From positions 314,001 through 378,000 of the forward strand of contig JAODUP010000030.1 of assembly GCA_025642065.1 (NCBI GenBank): 64,000 nt of DNA, read 5' to 3'. This stretch comes from Paralvinella palmiformis (Eukaryota; Annelida; Polychaeta; Terebellida; Alvinellidae). The notes beneath the pieces are model-generated. The model was not told the DNA's origin and did no database searches. It saw nothing but the letters and a program-made list of their open reading frames with translations. Below, one piece after another: positions 1-13,780 of this stretch (its first letter is position 1; every line of letters begins with the position of its first letter). The translations under genes and the position numbers were made by a program.

Positions 1-3000
1 TACCCCCCGTTTAATGTTTAGAACGGGCAATAAAACGTGCGCAATATGTATCAAACAATTCAATATAGTTCAGTACAAAATAAATGGGTAGAGTCGATTA
101 TGAAATTTGATCTGATGCTTCAAACTGGCAGACCTGCTTACTAATATAAGACTTTGTCATAAAATGTGCGATATTCAGATATTTCTTTACCAATTAAGAC
201 AATGCATGTAGGAAATTAGATTTTGTACGCGTACTTTTCCGGATTATTTAAAAAATATATTCACCTGATTTATAAGTCCATATACGATCAGATAACCGCG
301 ATATGATCAAAGACATCCCCAACGGTGACCGCTACTTAACTGGCTGAATGCGGTCCAATATTGTTGGACGTCAGACAATTACATCACGACTACCTGGAAA
401 ATCATTACGACGACGAACATCAAAATGTCGACGGAAAAATAGCCTACCTATAAGTTCTATTTTTGCTATTGTTTCGTTTTAACATAACGTACTGAAATTG
501 TATAAACGATCATACCATAGAACTGTACGAGATTATTGCGCCTGATCATTCAATTTCGGTACACATCCGTCAACCTGACATTTGTTAGGTGTACGAGAAC
601 TTGTACCCATTTGTTTTCGATCGACGGCTTATTCGCAGTATTAGCCGCCATACTGAAGTTCCATTCGTTTTCAAAAAGAATGCTAACAGTTCTTTTTAAT
701 GGTTTTCTATAAAAATTAAGCATCTGTAAAATAAGCTAATCTTAAATGCTGATTGTTTTTCTGTGTAATTATATGGTGTCAGCTGAATTAAAAATTAATA
801 TAGAGACGGAGGCCTGGGAGATGATACGGAGATGAAGGCATGGATTGAAGTACGAGTAATACAAGTTTATAAAGAAATAAATCCGGAACCTCGATATGAT
901 GTATCTCGCGAGAACTATTTTGTAAAACAGTTCTTTAAAAAATCATATATTTAGTAATTAAAAGTCTAGGTTAATTTTTGCACTTTTTATCTTGATTGTA
1001 CGTTTGTTTGGCCTGTGATTGAACTAAAGCTATAACTCGTACTGTTATAGCGACGTATTTTTGTCATCTGTAGCGATTCCCAGCTAAATATATCTACGAT
1101 GATGTGCTGCTTGTTAACATTCTTTGATAGAACCTTTTAAATAACATATTCACTTATAATATGTTTATTTAAATGTTCATGCTGTATAGTAGAAACTATC
1201 AAAGTACCACAGAATAAGGTGTTATATCTATATTACAAATATAATTACTATGTAATTTTGTCTCTTAATTGAATCAATGCAATGTTTAATCTTTCATATT
1301 GTCAAATGTGCTAGCTGTGCCTGATTTAGGTAGAAGTTAAACATGCTATAGCTTAGGCCATCGCAATTGAACTTTTAACATCTTCTGTGGTTTTTTAATG
1401 TGTACTGTAGTTGTGGGTTTTTTTTTTAACTTGAACGTGTAGTTTAAAAAATGCTTGTATATGTAATTAATTAAAGTAATAGTTTAATTAATCAAACATT
1501 TTATTATACATATGATATATAAATGCTTTAAGACTGATCTTTCAGGTTTACAACACCATTACAGCAACTAATTATCGTTCCAACATTTTCACATCAGTAA
1601 ACATCTCCATGATTAATGTAAGAAAACCATCCGACACCGCCCACAATAAACATTCATATATTTAATCTCGCAAAATAATTAAAACAATTCCGAATGGAAT
1701 GAAAATCCTACCAAGTATATTACAAGTATACGGTTACACAGACTGAATATAAAGAAATGTTGCCACGTGAAGATATCCTTCGATGACACACATGTTCGTA
1801 CCGAGTAAATACATCTTTAAAAAAAACTAATTAGTCAGAACGAGGCTAGTATGTCATACTTCCGCTGATGTTGGACTTTAACATGTCAAACAATTCTGGT
1901 TTTACTTTGATTTGTTAGATGGCTCCGTCATTACTAAAACTTATATGGGAATAATTTATTTCGTATTATGGTGTTCAGAACAGAAATGAGTTTACGGAAG
2001 CGCAATATGTCTGCTTTCGTTAAATATGTGCGTGTATCCACTACAATGAAACGACCAAGCTGAACCTCTGCTCGAACAGGCACACATACAAGCATGTCCG
2101 AATGTACTCGGACTACTATTTGCCTGACATGATGATAACACACACACACACACACGTACCCCGGCTAAACTAGCACTACTAGTTTATTATTACGCACGTT
2201 CGTTTAGGTTAACTCTATATAGCACTTCCCAGGTTAATAAATAAAATACTTCATCATTGTTTACATAAAACGACATTCATCACGTTTAAGTTGATTGCCA
2301 ACAGAATGTGAAGACGGCTCATTGTGAGCTTTGTGTTTGTTCAATAGAGGACACAAAACAGTCATAAACGTGACAAGTGTTTTTGTTTTATTACAGATCT
2401 GCTGATTATCGTAAAAAAGAAACAGTCAAATAATTGCAGGGACTTACGCTCGGTTTATAAATAAACGCGCGTAAACAATGGTCCTGATTACCGGATCAAC
2501 AACCCTCCCCTCCCGAAAAACAATACTTCTAAGACGCGCAAAACTCGACGATATAAATCTAGGCTCGTATCGTTTAATCCGTTTCTATCATCGTAGATCA
2601 TATCGCCATGTAGAGATCATGAGGCGACCATGTCCCGCTAAACCGGCACTTACGTAACATAATAAATGTAGAGGAGTCCGGATTGGTCGCCCCACTCACT
2701 CAGTGGCCCAGATATACGTCAAACAAAAATACCAGTTGACAGACCTCCTCCAAACAATGTGGCAGTAGGTCATCATCCAGCCAGTCACCGGTATCGGTTA
2801 TAAGCCAGATTTCGGGGGCCCCTGGTGGCGTGTTCCGCGAGTGCTCCGAAACTATCCGTCGACTCCTTACTCCAGATCGGCGTCATTATCGCGCGCATGG
2901 CCCGCCAGTGGCGACCAATCAGGACTCGGCTTTCACGTGACGAACGCATTTCTGGACCTTAGCATACAAACGATTTCTGGCAGCTGGTAAATCATTTGTT

Positions 3001-6000
3001 TTTCGCGGCAATACGAGCTCCGTCGACCCCCCTCCCGTCCCCAGTTGTTGTAATTTGTGCACCGCGATATGTGTGCCGTACAACTGATCATGATCTCTTT
3101 ATTCTATAAATTAATGGCAGCTCTTTGGGCCAGTATCTAACGTCATTCGCTGAGAGATGGCAACATTGTTTTAAGGACTGTGAAGAAAAGAAAAAAACAT
3201 CTTCCTAATGACCGTACTTTTTTTTTTTTTGGTTTTGTTTTGTTGTTGCTGCTGCTGCTGCGTCAGTGAACTAACCCAAAAAGCGGGCCAGCAACTTGGT
3301 TATACAAACCAAGTGCAGAAAGTTCGTTTGATCCACGTCCATAAGTAAAACGGTATTGCGATTAAAAATCACCCTCCCACTAATAATAATGAGATATTAA
3401 ATAAGTGATCAATTTCCATAATCAGCATTAACTAACTTCACACTTGTAGTATGTATAATGTGCATGCCTGGCGAACACATGCGCGCGCACGCACGCGCGC
3501 ACACACAAACACAGAGAGAGAGAGGTTGGGTTGGGTTGGACATACTAGTCTTATAATTTACGTAAATGAAAAATAGAAGAAAAAACTAGGACCCACTATC
3601 GAAATTTATAAATGTAGAAAGAATGGGGGGGGGGGAGGGGGGGTGACTATTACATAAATCAGCTTATTTAATCCAGTTTGGAGACACATTTGTTCGTACG
3701 TTTGTTGCCCTCTGGAAGGCTTTGTTTAATGATGACGTTGAAATTGGCCTGGATGATCCAGCAGTAAATTTACATACGAGCTGATTAAGATAACTATATA
3801 ATCTTATATAGATAAATCATTACGATAATTATTCATAAAACGGTCAGTAGCCATCTGATCAGTCTCACCTCATCAGATGCGTCAATATAGAGGTAGATAG
3901 ATCTATATATTGTCCGTTGATCGCGGTGTCAAGAGATAAGAAGCTACCGGTAGCAAGAAGAGTTGAAGACATTCTGGTGTTTTGCCTATCTCCAAAGATC
4001 ATCCGAGCTTATTGAGGTACTCAATTTGTGTTGTGGCGCTTTCGTGTCTGCATGTGCATGTGTGTGTGTGTGTGTATACATAATATATATATCGTTCAAG
4101 AACGATCCGTATCAGACACTAACTGACAAAGGGCTGTAGCATTTCTGTGAATATTACGTAAATATTACAAGTCGTGAAAATTACCATATCTATGAATACA
4201 TGAATATCACACCATTAATCAACATAATAAGCTTGTCATCGGGGAGGGCCTAGCTTTTCCCCGTCATAACAATAAACGGCAATCTGCTCAATTTTACCAA
4301 TTCTCATCTGCCGTTTGTAGAAAATCACGACACGACACTACGAACTAAATCTAGTTTACTCTTTGATGTTCAGATACAATTACAAAGAGATATCGGGATA
4401 ATTTGTGCATTGTGACAGTCATGGGAGTAACGGAGCATAGTAACAGGAAACAGGTGAGTACCAGTTAGTTATTATTCCCCCCCCCCCCCGTTAACGGCAC
4501 AGATGCGAGGCTGAAGATGATACAAGAATTATGAAATATTTTCTGCACATCGGAGAGTCATTATATTTATGTGCTATCCGAGGAATAATGTTGAAATTTC
4601 AAATCATACCGTCCACAATGCTAAAAGAAATATTCGTCTCCCTAAATGCGGCTACTTTTAATGGGTTCGGATTACTGCATATTTAAATTGAGTCTGGTTT
4701 GTGACATTATCGTGGTGTGTATGTGTGTGTCATAATGGAATAACGCTATAGCCGGCAAGTAAATGTTCGGTGCAGTCTGTTAAATACTTTAATATCGGCG
4801 GAGGCTGATCGTGGCCTCAGCCTATGGCCATGAGAGCTGTACTGGCTGGACATCCTGACCTCAGCTGACCGCCAGAGCGCTGAACACACGAGCCACTGGC
4901 CGGCTAACAAAGGAGCAGCACGCCTCTGACATCACGTGGTCACGTGTCCTCCCAGGGAAGAACCATGCCACGGCACGATGCTGACATGCCCGGTGTCATC
5001 CGATGGGGTGTAGGTAACTGTACCCGGCCTCAAGACAAAGAAGTGGATCCCGGGATGAGTTTTATCACACCAGTGGCCCAGTTGTCTGTACTAGGTACAG
5101 TCTGTGGTCACAACTGACCCGAACAAGTTGATCCACCTTACTCATTCAGTCTCGATCATAAGCGAGGTCAAAACCGGTTATACACTAAGGGGGGGGGGAT
5201 GGCGTAGTTATAGGCTTATGAGTGCCAAAACATCATAGCGCGCACTATTATTTCTTAAATCACAATAAACAATACCCGTATTTATTGGTGTTTTGCATGA
5301 AGGTCTCAAACGTATTAACCTCGATTAATCACTATACTACCTATGACACTTCAGAATTTCTCAATTTTGTGTGTAAAAATGTCATGGCCAGATGCAATAT
5401 ATTCTATATTCAAACACAGGAACCTGTGGCGTGGAGGATCTTCCCTCGTAGTCCATCGAAATTTAACAGTTCGCCAAAAAAGGGTTATCGTGTGCGTCCA
5501 CTTATAAACCATATTAGCACCACTTGTTGTACCTCCGTTAGTCCGCTATACGCACATAATTACGTATAGTAAACTTTCAGAATATAGGATTTACACCTAT
5601 TTTATTATTGGCGGCCAGTCTCATCACATCTTTCACAATACATATAATATTATTATTGTCATCGCTCCCGGGGAATCAAAATGAAACACTATATCAGTGC
5701 TAATTCTAGGATTGTTATGAAGTGGAGCCTGCAGGTGCCCTGGCGCATGCCAAAGGCACGAAACCATTCGTTTCGCCATGATTGTTATCGCTTGTCATGG
5801 CAATTGTGAAAACGTAGAAGACGCGCCCTCGTTGGCCAAATTTCAGGCATTTTCAACGTCTCGACCAATCAAACAACACGTAACAACGCGCAACTAATTA
5901 AGTACCTTCAGTAAGTCATTCATTACTCGCAATATTTAGTGGGTGTATCACATGAAGGCTGCTATAACTTTATATTTGAACAGAAATTTCTACTACAGAA

Positions 6001-6969
6001 AATATGGCTGCAGCTTTTACAAATCAAACGCAGACGAACTCAAGAACGCATAACAAATTTATCTGAGTATTTCGATTTAGACTACTAATAAAAATTATGG
6101 TAAAGTTTTCCACGAATCGGAGGATGGTACTTTAAAACAATCTTACAGGTGGAGGACCAACACATATTAATTTTTAAATGATATTAATAATTCGAATGAA
6201 ATCAACGGAATGGAATCTATAACGGCTTAACCTTTGTGGGGATCATATAATCCGGCCCGTGTATTTGTCACGAGGAGGGTGTAAGTTAGAATGGCAAAAT
6301 TCTTAAACGAACAATACAACCAATTATCGATTGTGCGGATATTAATTATAATATATATTGCCTTTCGACCTATATTAATTATTTCTGACCTGTTGCCGAT
6401 GTGTGCGTTAATTACCTGACCGGGCGAGCTCCGACGTGCCTCACCCCATCTGCCACCTGGCGATAATAAACTAACTACCTTGTCCCGGAGCTGATAAACA
6501 GACGACGCGAAGGTATTGACTAATTACGACCACAATTCAGCATCGTTACAGTTCAGGCTGACCGTTGACATGGCCTTCACTGGGTCAAGCCTTGAAAACA
6601 AACACTTCGGGATTATATCAACAGAACGTGACGCGTTTCACTCTCTCCACCTTTTTGTTTCTCGAATCGGTGAAACACGAAACCCTTTATTTCAAGCGAA
6701 AGCCAAATAAATGAACCCATTGTTCTTTTCCAACCTAACCTAAAATGAACCGAAATGGCGCGAGGACAAACGCACTCGAATCATTTGCGGCAAATTCCTT
6801 CGGAGGTAACTGATTTGCTTATAGAAATATTATATATTATAATAAATTAAGCTATCAGTAAACACCTACTCAACGCGGACGATGTGCCGTGTTTATTTTC
6901 GAGAAGCTTGTTTATTTCTTGAGGCGTGTTTATTTCTCCGTTTTTATTGTTGTTTATCTCTTTCACTCA

Positions 6970-7001
<32 letters not shown>

Positions 7002-7780
7002 GACGTGGCCAACCTTGGAACAATTCATCTTTCATCCGGGCTTCCAAGTGATATTTCATTTAATAAATTTCTCAGCTAAATATTTTCACCCATCACTCGA
7101 GGTTTGTACAGCAAATTAGTTCAATTTAGAGATGGCCTTTGTCCTGTCGCTACTATGGGTATTATCTTCAACTGATATTTAACTCTCTCTAGCCTATGGC
7201 CTATTTCAAGGACGCGTGAGGATAGCGAGGTGAGATACAGTTCATGAATTATATCCAGCCCGCCTCTTTGTCTGTTGTTTGCTAGAAAACAGAGTTAACG
7301 CGAGAAAAACATAAACACAGACCCCGCCGCCATCTTATCCTGTCACGAGACTACATCGTGGCCAGCGCCCGTTCCGTTACAGGGCCAACGTGGATAATCG
7401 TACACTGTTAGTGATCCACCGCGAAAACTGATTGTAGTAAACTAAAGTTTCTAGTGCCGTTACCATTCCCAACTGGCAATTGAACTCACCGTATTTATAT
7501 ACAAAACTTCAGTCCTCAAGAAAAATACGAAGGCGCGCAAGAACCTTTACTCGTGCAACAATGACCAGTTCTTTGCTAGATCTAGATCGTTTTAACTCGA
7601 AAGGCCCGAAATCGCTGTCTTAATGCACGCTTATCACGCGTGAGATGTATTCCTAAACCAAGCCACTGATTGGAATCTGTACTAAATGTTGACAAACATG
7701 ATATGATGTGTACTCCTTATGGACCTTAGTACACATCGACATGTAAACAACACCACGTGGTACTAGGAGATTGATAACCC
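1..7780. other. Gene-free region, candidate regulatory DNA
   Basis: No ORF here resembles a known protein; the open frames are short and several run through microsatellites. The stretch is less AT-monotonous than the rest of the window and has CpG-containing blocks (about 2480-3110, 4750-5060, 5700-5900, 6400-6800) with CCAAT boxes, CACGTG E-boxes and many TAATTA and GATAA words. Simple repeats: CA around 2140-2155, GC/AC around 3480-3510, G-run at 3625-3645, GT at 4055-4075, C-run near 4480, CT at 6970-7000. This could be the distal regulatory region of a gene outside the window, but that is inference only. Confidence 0.3.
4790..4915 (-). repeat. Possible decayed tRNA-derived SINE head
   Basis: Read on the minus strand this GC-rich block starts with a word like TGGCTCGTGTGTTCAGCGC, resembling a tRNA A box. 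No clean B box, tail or target-site duplication is visible. It could equally be unique sequence. Confidence 0.2.
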
Positions 7781-7830
7781 TTGGTTTAGGAAATGTATAA
7801 AGAGGCGACACCAGGCCGAATAATAACCAT
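7754..7830 (+). promoter_or_regulatory. Putative HDHD5 core promoter
   Basis: An E-box CACGTG lies at 7754-7759 and a TATAAA word at 7796-7801, about 190 bases before the HDHD5 start codon. This places a plausible transcription start near 7825-7830 and a 5' UTR of about 160 bases. Single short words are weak evidence in AT-rich DNA. Confidence 0.35.
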
Positions 7831-7986
7831 TGCAACGATTTGGAGAGAAGCGAATCACAAGAGAAGAAATATAACAGACGGAAAACAGACGGGAGACAGA
7901 TACTTATCGGAAATTCAACATAGATTGTACGGGATCAGAGGCTAAGAACTCATTCTATAATAGCCGTTGGTACAGGATTCAGCAAT

Positions 7987-9162
7987 ATGTCGGCACTGAG
8001 CGTTATCGATAACAGAATGGAGCAAATGAATTTGCGCGTGCGCCCCGTGGCTAATCATGAGAAATACCTGAAACACAACAAAAATCTTCTGAAGAAAAGA
8101 AAGCAGGTGAGCTTCAGGCTTATTTTCTTAGATTCCGCAATCTCTGTCACATTGCGTGCCTTACAGTGCGGAATTATAGGCGAATTGTGGTATATTAGTA
8201 GGTCTAAACTCTAGTTGCAAAAGACGCTTTTGGTCGTTTATCCCGGCACATCTATTTATTGCCTTCATTGGCTTCGCTCTTTCTTAGAACTTCTTCTTGT
8301 TCCAAATGGTGGCGCCATCTGTTGTATGGCTTCCAATTAAAGGTCGAACCTAGCCAGCTAGACCTTATAACTTTTCTTTGGTAAAGACGATTATTTATTA
8401 ATTTAATCCGTGTCCCCCGAATGGGAAAATGCACGGCTAAAATGTGCATGATTCAAAATTTTAAACATTAAGATGTGCGCATAGCAAACAGCTTGTTATA
8501 TAAAGTCTTATACACTTGATAATTAAGAATTGCACACATACACACACGCGCGTGTGTGTGTATGTGATGATACATAGAAATTGTTCGAGTTTGAATGCAA
8601 TTTAAATTATTTAATTATAGGATAATTAAGTAGCATATATATCTATATCCAAAAGATATTGCTGGTCATCAGCTGAGTTAGGTCAATGTTCATGCTGAAT
8701 GATATTTTTATGACTGAATAGGTCTACTCCAGACCAGAGTGTTAGATCTATGAAGAACACCTTTTGGTTTATATATACATGAACAACCACTTATGTAACC
8801 TAAAATTTATCGTCGTCTGAATAAATCTATAGATCTATATGTGTAGCAAGCAGTTAAGTAAAGTGTTCGGTAAAGATATCCTAATTATAAACAGACTATT
8901 GATATCTGACGATGATCTATTCTCGACAAAGAATGATCGGATTATATTTAACTAACATGGCAATCCCGTGATCAGTTAACTAGTATAATTAGATCTAAGT
9001 GTATCGTTGAAAAGTAGTGTATTTCTAGGATCATTCGGGGTCTCTTGTGATTGATATAAAGATGTTTAATATCAAGTAGCCTAGATCTAGAGTCTAAATA
9101 CGCTGACCCTAGACTCTATTTGCGATACATGTTTTCAGTAGTTCTAATACAAGCTGCCCCCA

Positions 9163-9212
<50 letters not shown>

Positions 9213-10841
9213 TGTGTGTTGGTGTGATATTATTAAAAAAAAAAAAAAATAGTTTCATTATATATTGAATAAATCGATCTACTGATGTGATGACCAATTT
9301 GGAGATCACCGAGAGAAGACTTGCGTAATTAGATCTATATCTACACGAATAATAAGTTGACGAACATAAGGTCAGCCATAGCTTCGTCACGTCATTTCTC
9401 GTGTTTGTTGTACCTCTCAAGTGTTCTCTCCGCTGTCTATATATGCGTCGTATCAGCTGACCTCTTCTCGGGTTAAAGCCACAAAAGCCGCGATAAATTA
9501 CGCCTATTTAACATGTTATATGAGTGGATGACCCGAAACGAATAATGGTCTAAATTTAGAGTCGGCACACTCATACCGGTGTATTGTTAATTGGATTATC
9601 TAGGTCAGAGTAATGGCTTAAGTCTCTCACCCCAACAAAACAGTAGACTAGCATATATATATATATATATATATATTACAGTTACTTATGAATACACTAA
9701 ATAATTCTTTATATTTAACAATTAACAGTAACCGTTAATGGAATAGCCAACAATAAGTTGCTTGTTATAAATAATGTTGCATAAAGGTGATATTAAAATC
9801 TTCAACATACGAACTTGTTTTTATTTTCAGCCACGTTTTGGCGTCTGTTTTGACGTGGATGGTGTACTGGCAAGAGGCACTATACCCTTCAAACAAGCGG
9901 TGGAAGGTCTACGCAAATTAACTGACGAAAAGGGAGAACTGAAAGTACCCGTGACCTTTGTTACCAATGCGCTGAACCGGAACATTGACAAAGCGAACCA
10001 GATCTCGGGATGGTTGGGAATCCCCGTACGTATTTTCCCGTTTCGTATCGACAGAATTATTCCAATCGAGAAATGTAGGTTAATGGCATTTAATCCGAAA
10101 CAAAAACAAAATGACTATTATTATAATGACCATAAGACATAACAGTTATTGTTTATTTTATTGTATGTATGCAGATTAGTCCCAGTCAGTTGGTACAAGC
10201 ACAAGGCCCCCTGGAAGTGTTCAAGGAATTCCATGACAAGTTCTGTCTTATCATTGGACAAGGAAAGATCTTAGACATCGCCAGAGAGTATCCTTTACCA
10301 AGTGATAACTAATTATTACATAAATATGAAATATGAAGAAAATCCTTGGCCAGTCCACAGGCAGGATTAATTTAACTGAAACCTGTAGGGCAGCTTCTGG
10401 ATTATATAGAAATATATATATATTATGTGTGTGTGTGTGGGTTAATATTCTTTAACTACTAAATCAGACTTGGTTTTAAAAACACCTGTACATTAGATCA
10501 AATCATTGATGCCTACCCATTATTGGACATGATTAATCATGACAACAGAAGACGTATTGTAAGTATTGACACATTTACGTAATACTGCCGATTGTTTGGA
10601 ATTTTTGTCTTTAAATTAGTAACGTCTAAAACAAATACTCGTACTGAGTACTTTTAGTTATCTGGTAAATAATAGAATATAAATATAAACATATCGTGTT
10701 TTGTTTATTTCTTCAGGCTACTGAAGGGTATGTAGAGAAGGAATTTCCCAGAGTTGAAGGTAAATAACTGTTCTAATACTGTCTTAACTGATTTATTAGG
10801 GTTTCATTGTAAACACCCTTAATATATGTTTATCTATACAG

Positions 10842-10885
<44 letters not shown>

Positions 10886-11132
10886 CAGCTGTTATTCTGT
10901 TGGGAGAACCAAAATGCTGGGAATCATCTCTACAAGTGTTAGTTGACTTGCTGAAGACGGACGGGAAACCTAATAAGGCTCCAGAAGCGATTCCAGAGAA
11001 ACATCTCCCAGTTATAGCCTGTAACATGGATCTTCAGTTTATGGATCGTGCGTGTATGCCTAGGTATGTCTATGTCATTCTAAATACTAGCAGTGTCTCT
11101 CTCTCTCTCTCTCTCCCTCTCGCTCTCTCTCT

Positions 11133-11168
<36 letters not shown>

Positions 11169-12078
11169 TTCAGCATCTTTGACTCAATTACTTATTATTT
11201 CTACCCAATATTTTCAGGTATGGTCATGGTGCTTTTCTGTTATGTCTAGAAGCCCTATACAAGGTAAAATTACACGAAAAATGTGTTCTCTATTTAGTTT
11301 ACTATTATAATTCAAAGGTTATGATAATAATTTTCAGTGTTAATCCTTAGCTATAAGTGTTTGTGTCATGTATAAAACAGCACTAACAATTATTAATATT
11401 ATCATTTGTACAGAAAGTTACAGGAAAGCCATTGGTCTATACGTCGTTGATTGGTAAACCCAGTGAGATCACAATGCGATTTGCGGAACATTGTCTCTCA
11501 CGGGAAGCAAAAAAGCTTAATTATGAGGAACCACTGAAACGGATGTACTTAATAGGGTAAGCAAACTCCTACGGTCGCTTAGACGTATGTGAGGTGGCGC
11601 TTGTACTTAAAACGTCCGATTTGATTACCCATTGAGGAATATTTTGCTTAATTTCGTCGTCCTCTTTCACAGAGATACTCCTGAAGTCGACATGGTTGGC
11701 GCCAATCTCTATCAGCGTTACATCAACCGATTAAGAGACCGCCAACAGAAGCTGATCGACACAAACAGCACGACGTCGGCCAAGGATATCTACGCCAGAG
11801 AGACCTACGATCCAGAGCTGCCCGAATCCAGACAGATTCCCGAAGAGGCAGCTCTGTCTAAGCAAACTGTCGACCAGATCGACGGCTTACTGGTATGTAC
11901 GGGTGTCTATAAACCGGGACAGCTCGACGAGGAAGACGGGGACGAGAAAAACTACCAAGGACATCGCGACTTTCCTCGAATCACCGAGCTCTATAAGCCG
12001 GCGCACACGTTCCAGGACGTCAACGAAGCCATTGACTACATTCTAGATAAGGAGAATTTCCATCCCGCTCAGATCTAG
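7987..12078 (+). CDS. HDHD5: Haloacid dehalogenase-like hydrolase domain-containing 5 (CECR5)
   Basis: Nine coding exons: 7987-8106, 9831-10025, 10175-10287, 10468-10558, 10717-10759, 10889-11063, 11218-11263, 11414-11556, 11673-12078; all junctions are GT-AG and phases agree, giving about 443 residues (human about 423). HAD signatures: motif I FDVDGVL (Asp48, Asp50), motif II Thr85 in FVTNA, GKPS Lys276 and motif IV GDTPEVD (Asp310, Asp315). HDHD5 landmarks follow in order: LLGEP, NMDL, a MPRYGHGAFLLCLE block, VGANLYQRY and LLVCTGVY. Motif retention suggests an active phosphatase fold, but the family's substrate is not established. Human HDHD5 is annotated as mitochondrial; here exon 1 gives a Lys/Arg-rich N-terminus, and the choice of first exon rests on the open ATG and a phase-0 GTGAGC donor. 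The next gene, CRBN, is convergent. Confidence 0.92.
8533..8566. repeat. CA/TG near-palindrome in HDHD5 intron 1
   Basis: An alternating CACATACACACAC-GCGC-GTGTGTGTGTATGTG block is almost perfectly self-complementary, off by one dinucleotide. Alternating purine-pyrimidine with a CGCG core is classic Z-DNA or cruciform-prone sequence. Confidence 0.6.
9164..9249. repeat. Compound (TC)n(TG)n microsatellite plus poly-A
   Basis: A CT run, then a TG run, then about 13 A residues, inside HDHD5 intron 1. It produces a spurious open frame on the minus strand. Confidence 0.85.
10849..10883. repeat. (TA)n tract abutting the exon 6 acceptor of HDHD5
   Basis: About 17 TA units run up to TTCCAG at the 3' splice site (exon 6 starts 10889). 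The normal polypyrimidine tract is replaced by alternating TA. Confidence 0.8.
11098..11167. repeat. (CT)n(GT)n microsatellite in HDHD5 intron 6
   Basis: CT and GT runs fill nearly half of the 154-base intron between exons 6 and 7 (11064-11217). Confidence 0.85.
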
Positions 12079-12481
12079 TCAGTCCTAACACCGTGTGTGT
12101 GTGTGCCAATAACCCGGAGACATAGTCATGCGGTTCATCTTGTTACAGTGTGTTGTTGACATTGCCAGATTCGAATGAACGTTATTTTGTTCCTAGGCCA
12201 AAGCGATATATAATGACTGTACTCCAAGAGTATGCTCCTAGATAATGCGTATCTTCGTGTGTTACTGTAAGTAGACATTTTTTCCCGATTCCAAAGATTT
12301 TATTTCACAAATTATATTATATGGCATCTACTTATTTATGCGTAGCTTTTAGGTGTTTTCTTTGGACACATTTCAACGTATAAATTTTTACAGAGTGAGA
12401 TGGTATTATTTTATTAATATGTTTGTTGATATATTAATGATCCAGTATTGTTAAATTCAGGACTTTTGTGAGTTTTGTATG

Positions 12482-12530
<49 letters not shown>

Positions 12531-12700
12531 ATTGTATTTTTTGAATTTAGATCATTTTTATAAGCATTCATTGTGAGTTTAATCTTTGGAATGATAGTGG
12601 CGTATTTGTATATATTGATTTAATGAGCCATTCGGTGACAATGTGTGTATATCTGATATTTATGTAAGTGACAATAAATGATCAAATATAGTTGTCAAGC
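12079..12700 (+). other. HDHD5 3' UTR with poly(A) signal
   Basis: After the TAG stop there is a non-coding AT-rich stretch containing a (TA)n(TG)n tract at about 12486-12530 and an AATAAA hexamer at 12673-12678. The transcript probably ends about 15-30 bases after the hexamer. Confidence 0.5.
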
Positions 12701-13600
12701 GTTGTCTAGTATCATCATAACTATGGCGATATTGTGCACAGGAACAAGATGTAAATACGCAGAACAACTACACGAACACACTTTAATTAAATATCAATTC
12801 TGTCTTGGTTATTGACGGCAATATGTAACAGGTGATAGCTGATTCCAATGTTAACTAGATTCACGTACTGCAATACGTTAAAAACCTACCTTAACGTGAA
12901 TTTCGAACGACTAGACTCTAACGAACGCTAGCTAATTTCAATCTGTTAATTGCAGCTTATTCTACGAAGTTCTGCTAAAAATACATTGATCGTTATGATC
13001 TTGAAGTCATAATACACCCATATATGCAGTTACCTTGGTCTTATAAGTTATCTGCCCGTTATGATCGGCTATCACTTTCGTCTTCGTAAAATTCGATCAA
13101 GCAGGAACATTCTTTCAGGTCAATGGACAGGAGTGATTCTCCGAATATGGCGCCAAATATTACCTAACACCTGACGTATCGTAGTTGAATTACTTCGTCA
13201 TTTTCAACCAATGAAAACATCGCCAAATATTAAACTCGGAGGTGTATAAACAAAAACATATCGACATTAAATTGTCTACAAACCATTGACTTTTCAGGAC
13301 AATGCTACAAAAAGTTGAAAATATTTGTGAAAATCTGAATATAACAACAATATGACAAAACGTGCATTTATTACGTGTTCGAGAGTAACCCAGGACAAGT
13401 ATCATAAAATTCGAAGGGGTGAGGATTTGATATCACACCGGTTTGAAAAGTATGAGATAAGAGATTCTGAAGAGGTAAAACACTCAGGTAGAGACTACCT
13501 TGATGATATTTTATCTTCGCCTTTCTGTTTCTGCTCCCCATCGCTGGTTGGGAAGGAGTTGGACAAATTGCAAAGGAAGTTATTATTCACCCGGCTACCG
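12701..13600. other. Intergenic, nothing recognised
   Basis: AT-rich sequence with no convincing coding frame on either strand. The open frame around 13190-13670 has no recognisable domain and runs into a tandem repeat. Confidence 0.4.
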
Positions 13601-13614
13601 GTTCCGCAAAGAAT

Positions 13615-13780
13615 CCCCAGTGAAGATTTTGTCTCCTGCCCACCCGGCAAAGATTCGGTTCCCCAGTGAAGATTTTGTCTCCTGCCCACCCGGCAAAGAT
13701 TCGGTTCCCCAGTGAAGATTTTGCCCCACCCGGCTTGGTTCCCCGTGAAGATTTTGCACCCGGCATCGGAAAGATCCGAT
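13615..13780. repeat. 46-bp tandem repeat
   Basis: Two exact 46-base units (13615-13660 and 13661-13706) start CCCCAGTGAAGATTTTGTCT. They are followed by two progressively shortened units (13707-13740 and about 13741-13770). The block is unusually C/G-rich for this window and creates open frames on both strands that should not be taken as genes. Confidence 0.85.

Noticed and set aside
6882..7119. Overlapping open frames on the plus strand
   Set aside because: Both depend on a (CT)n run that encodes SLSLSL in every frame; no domain.
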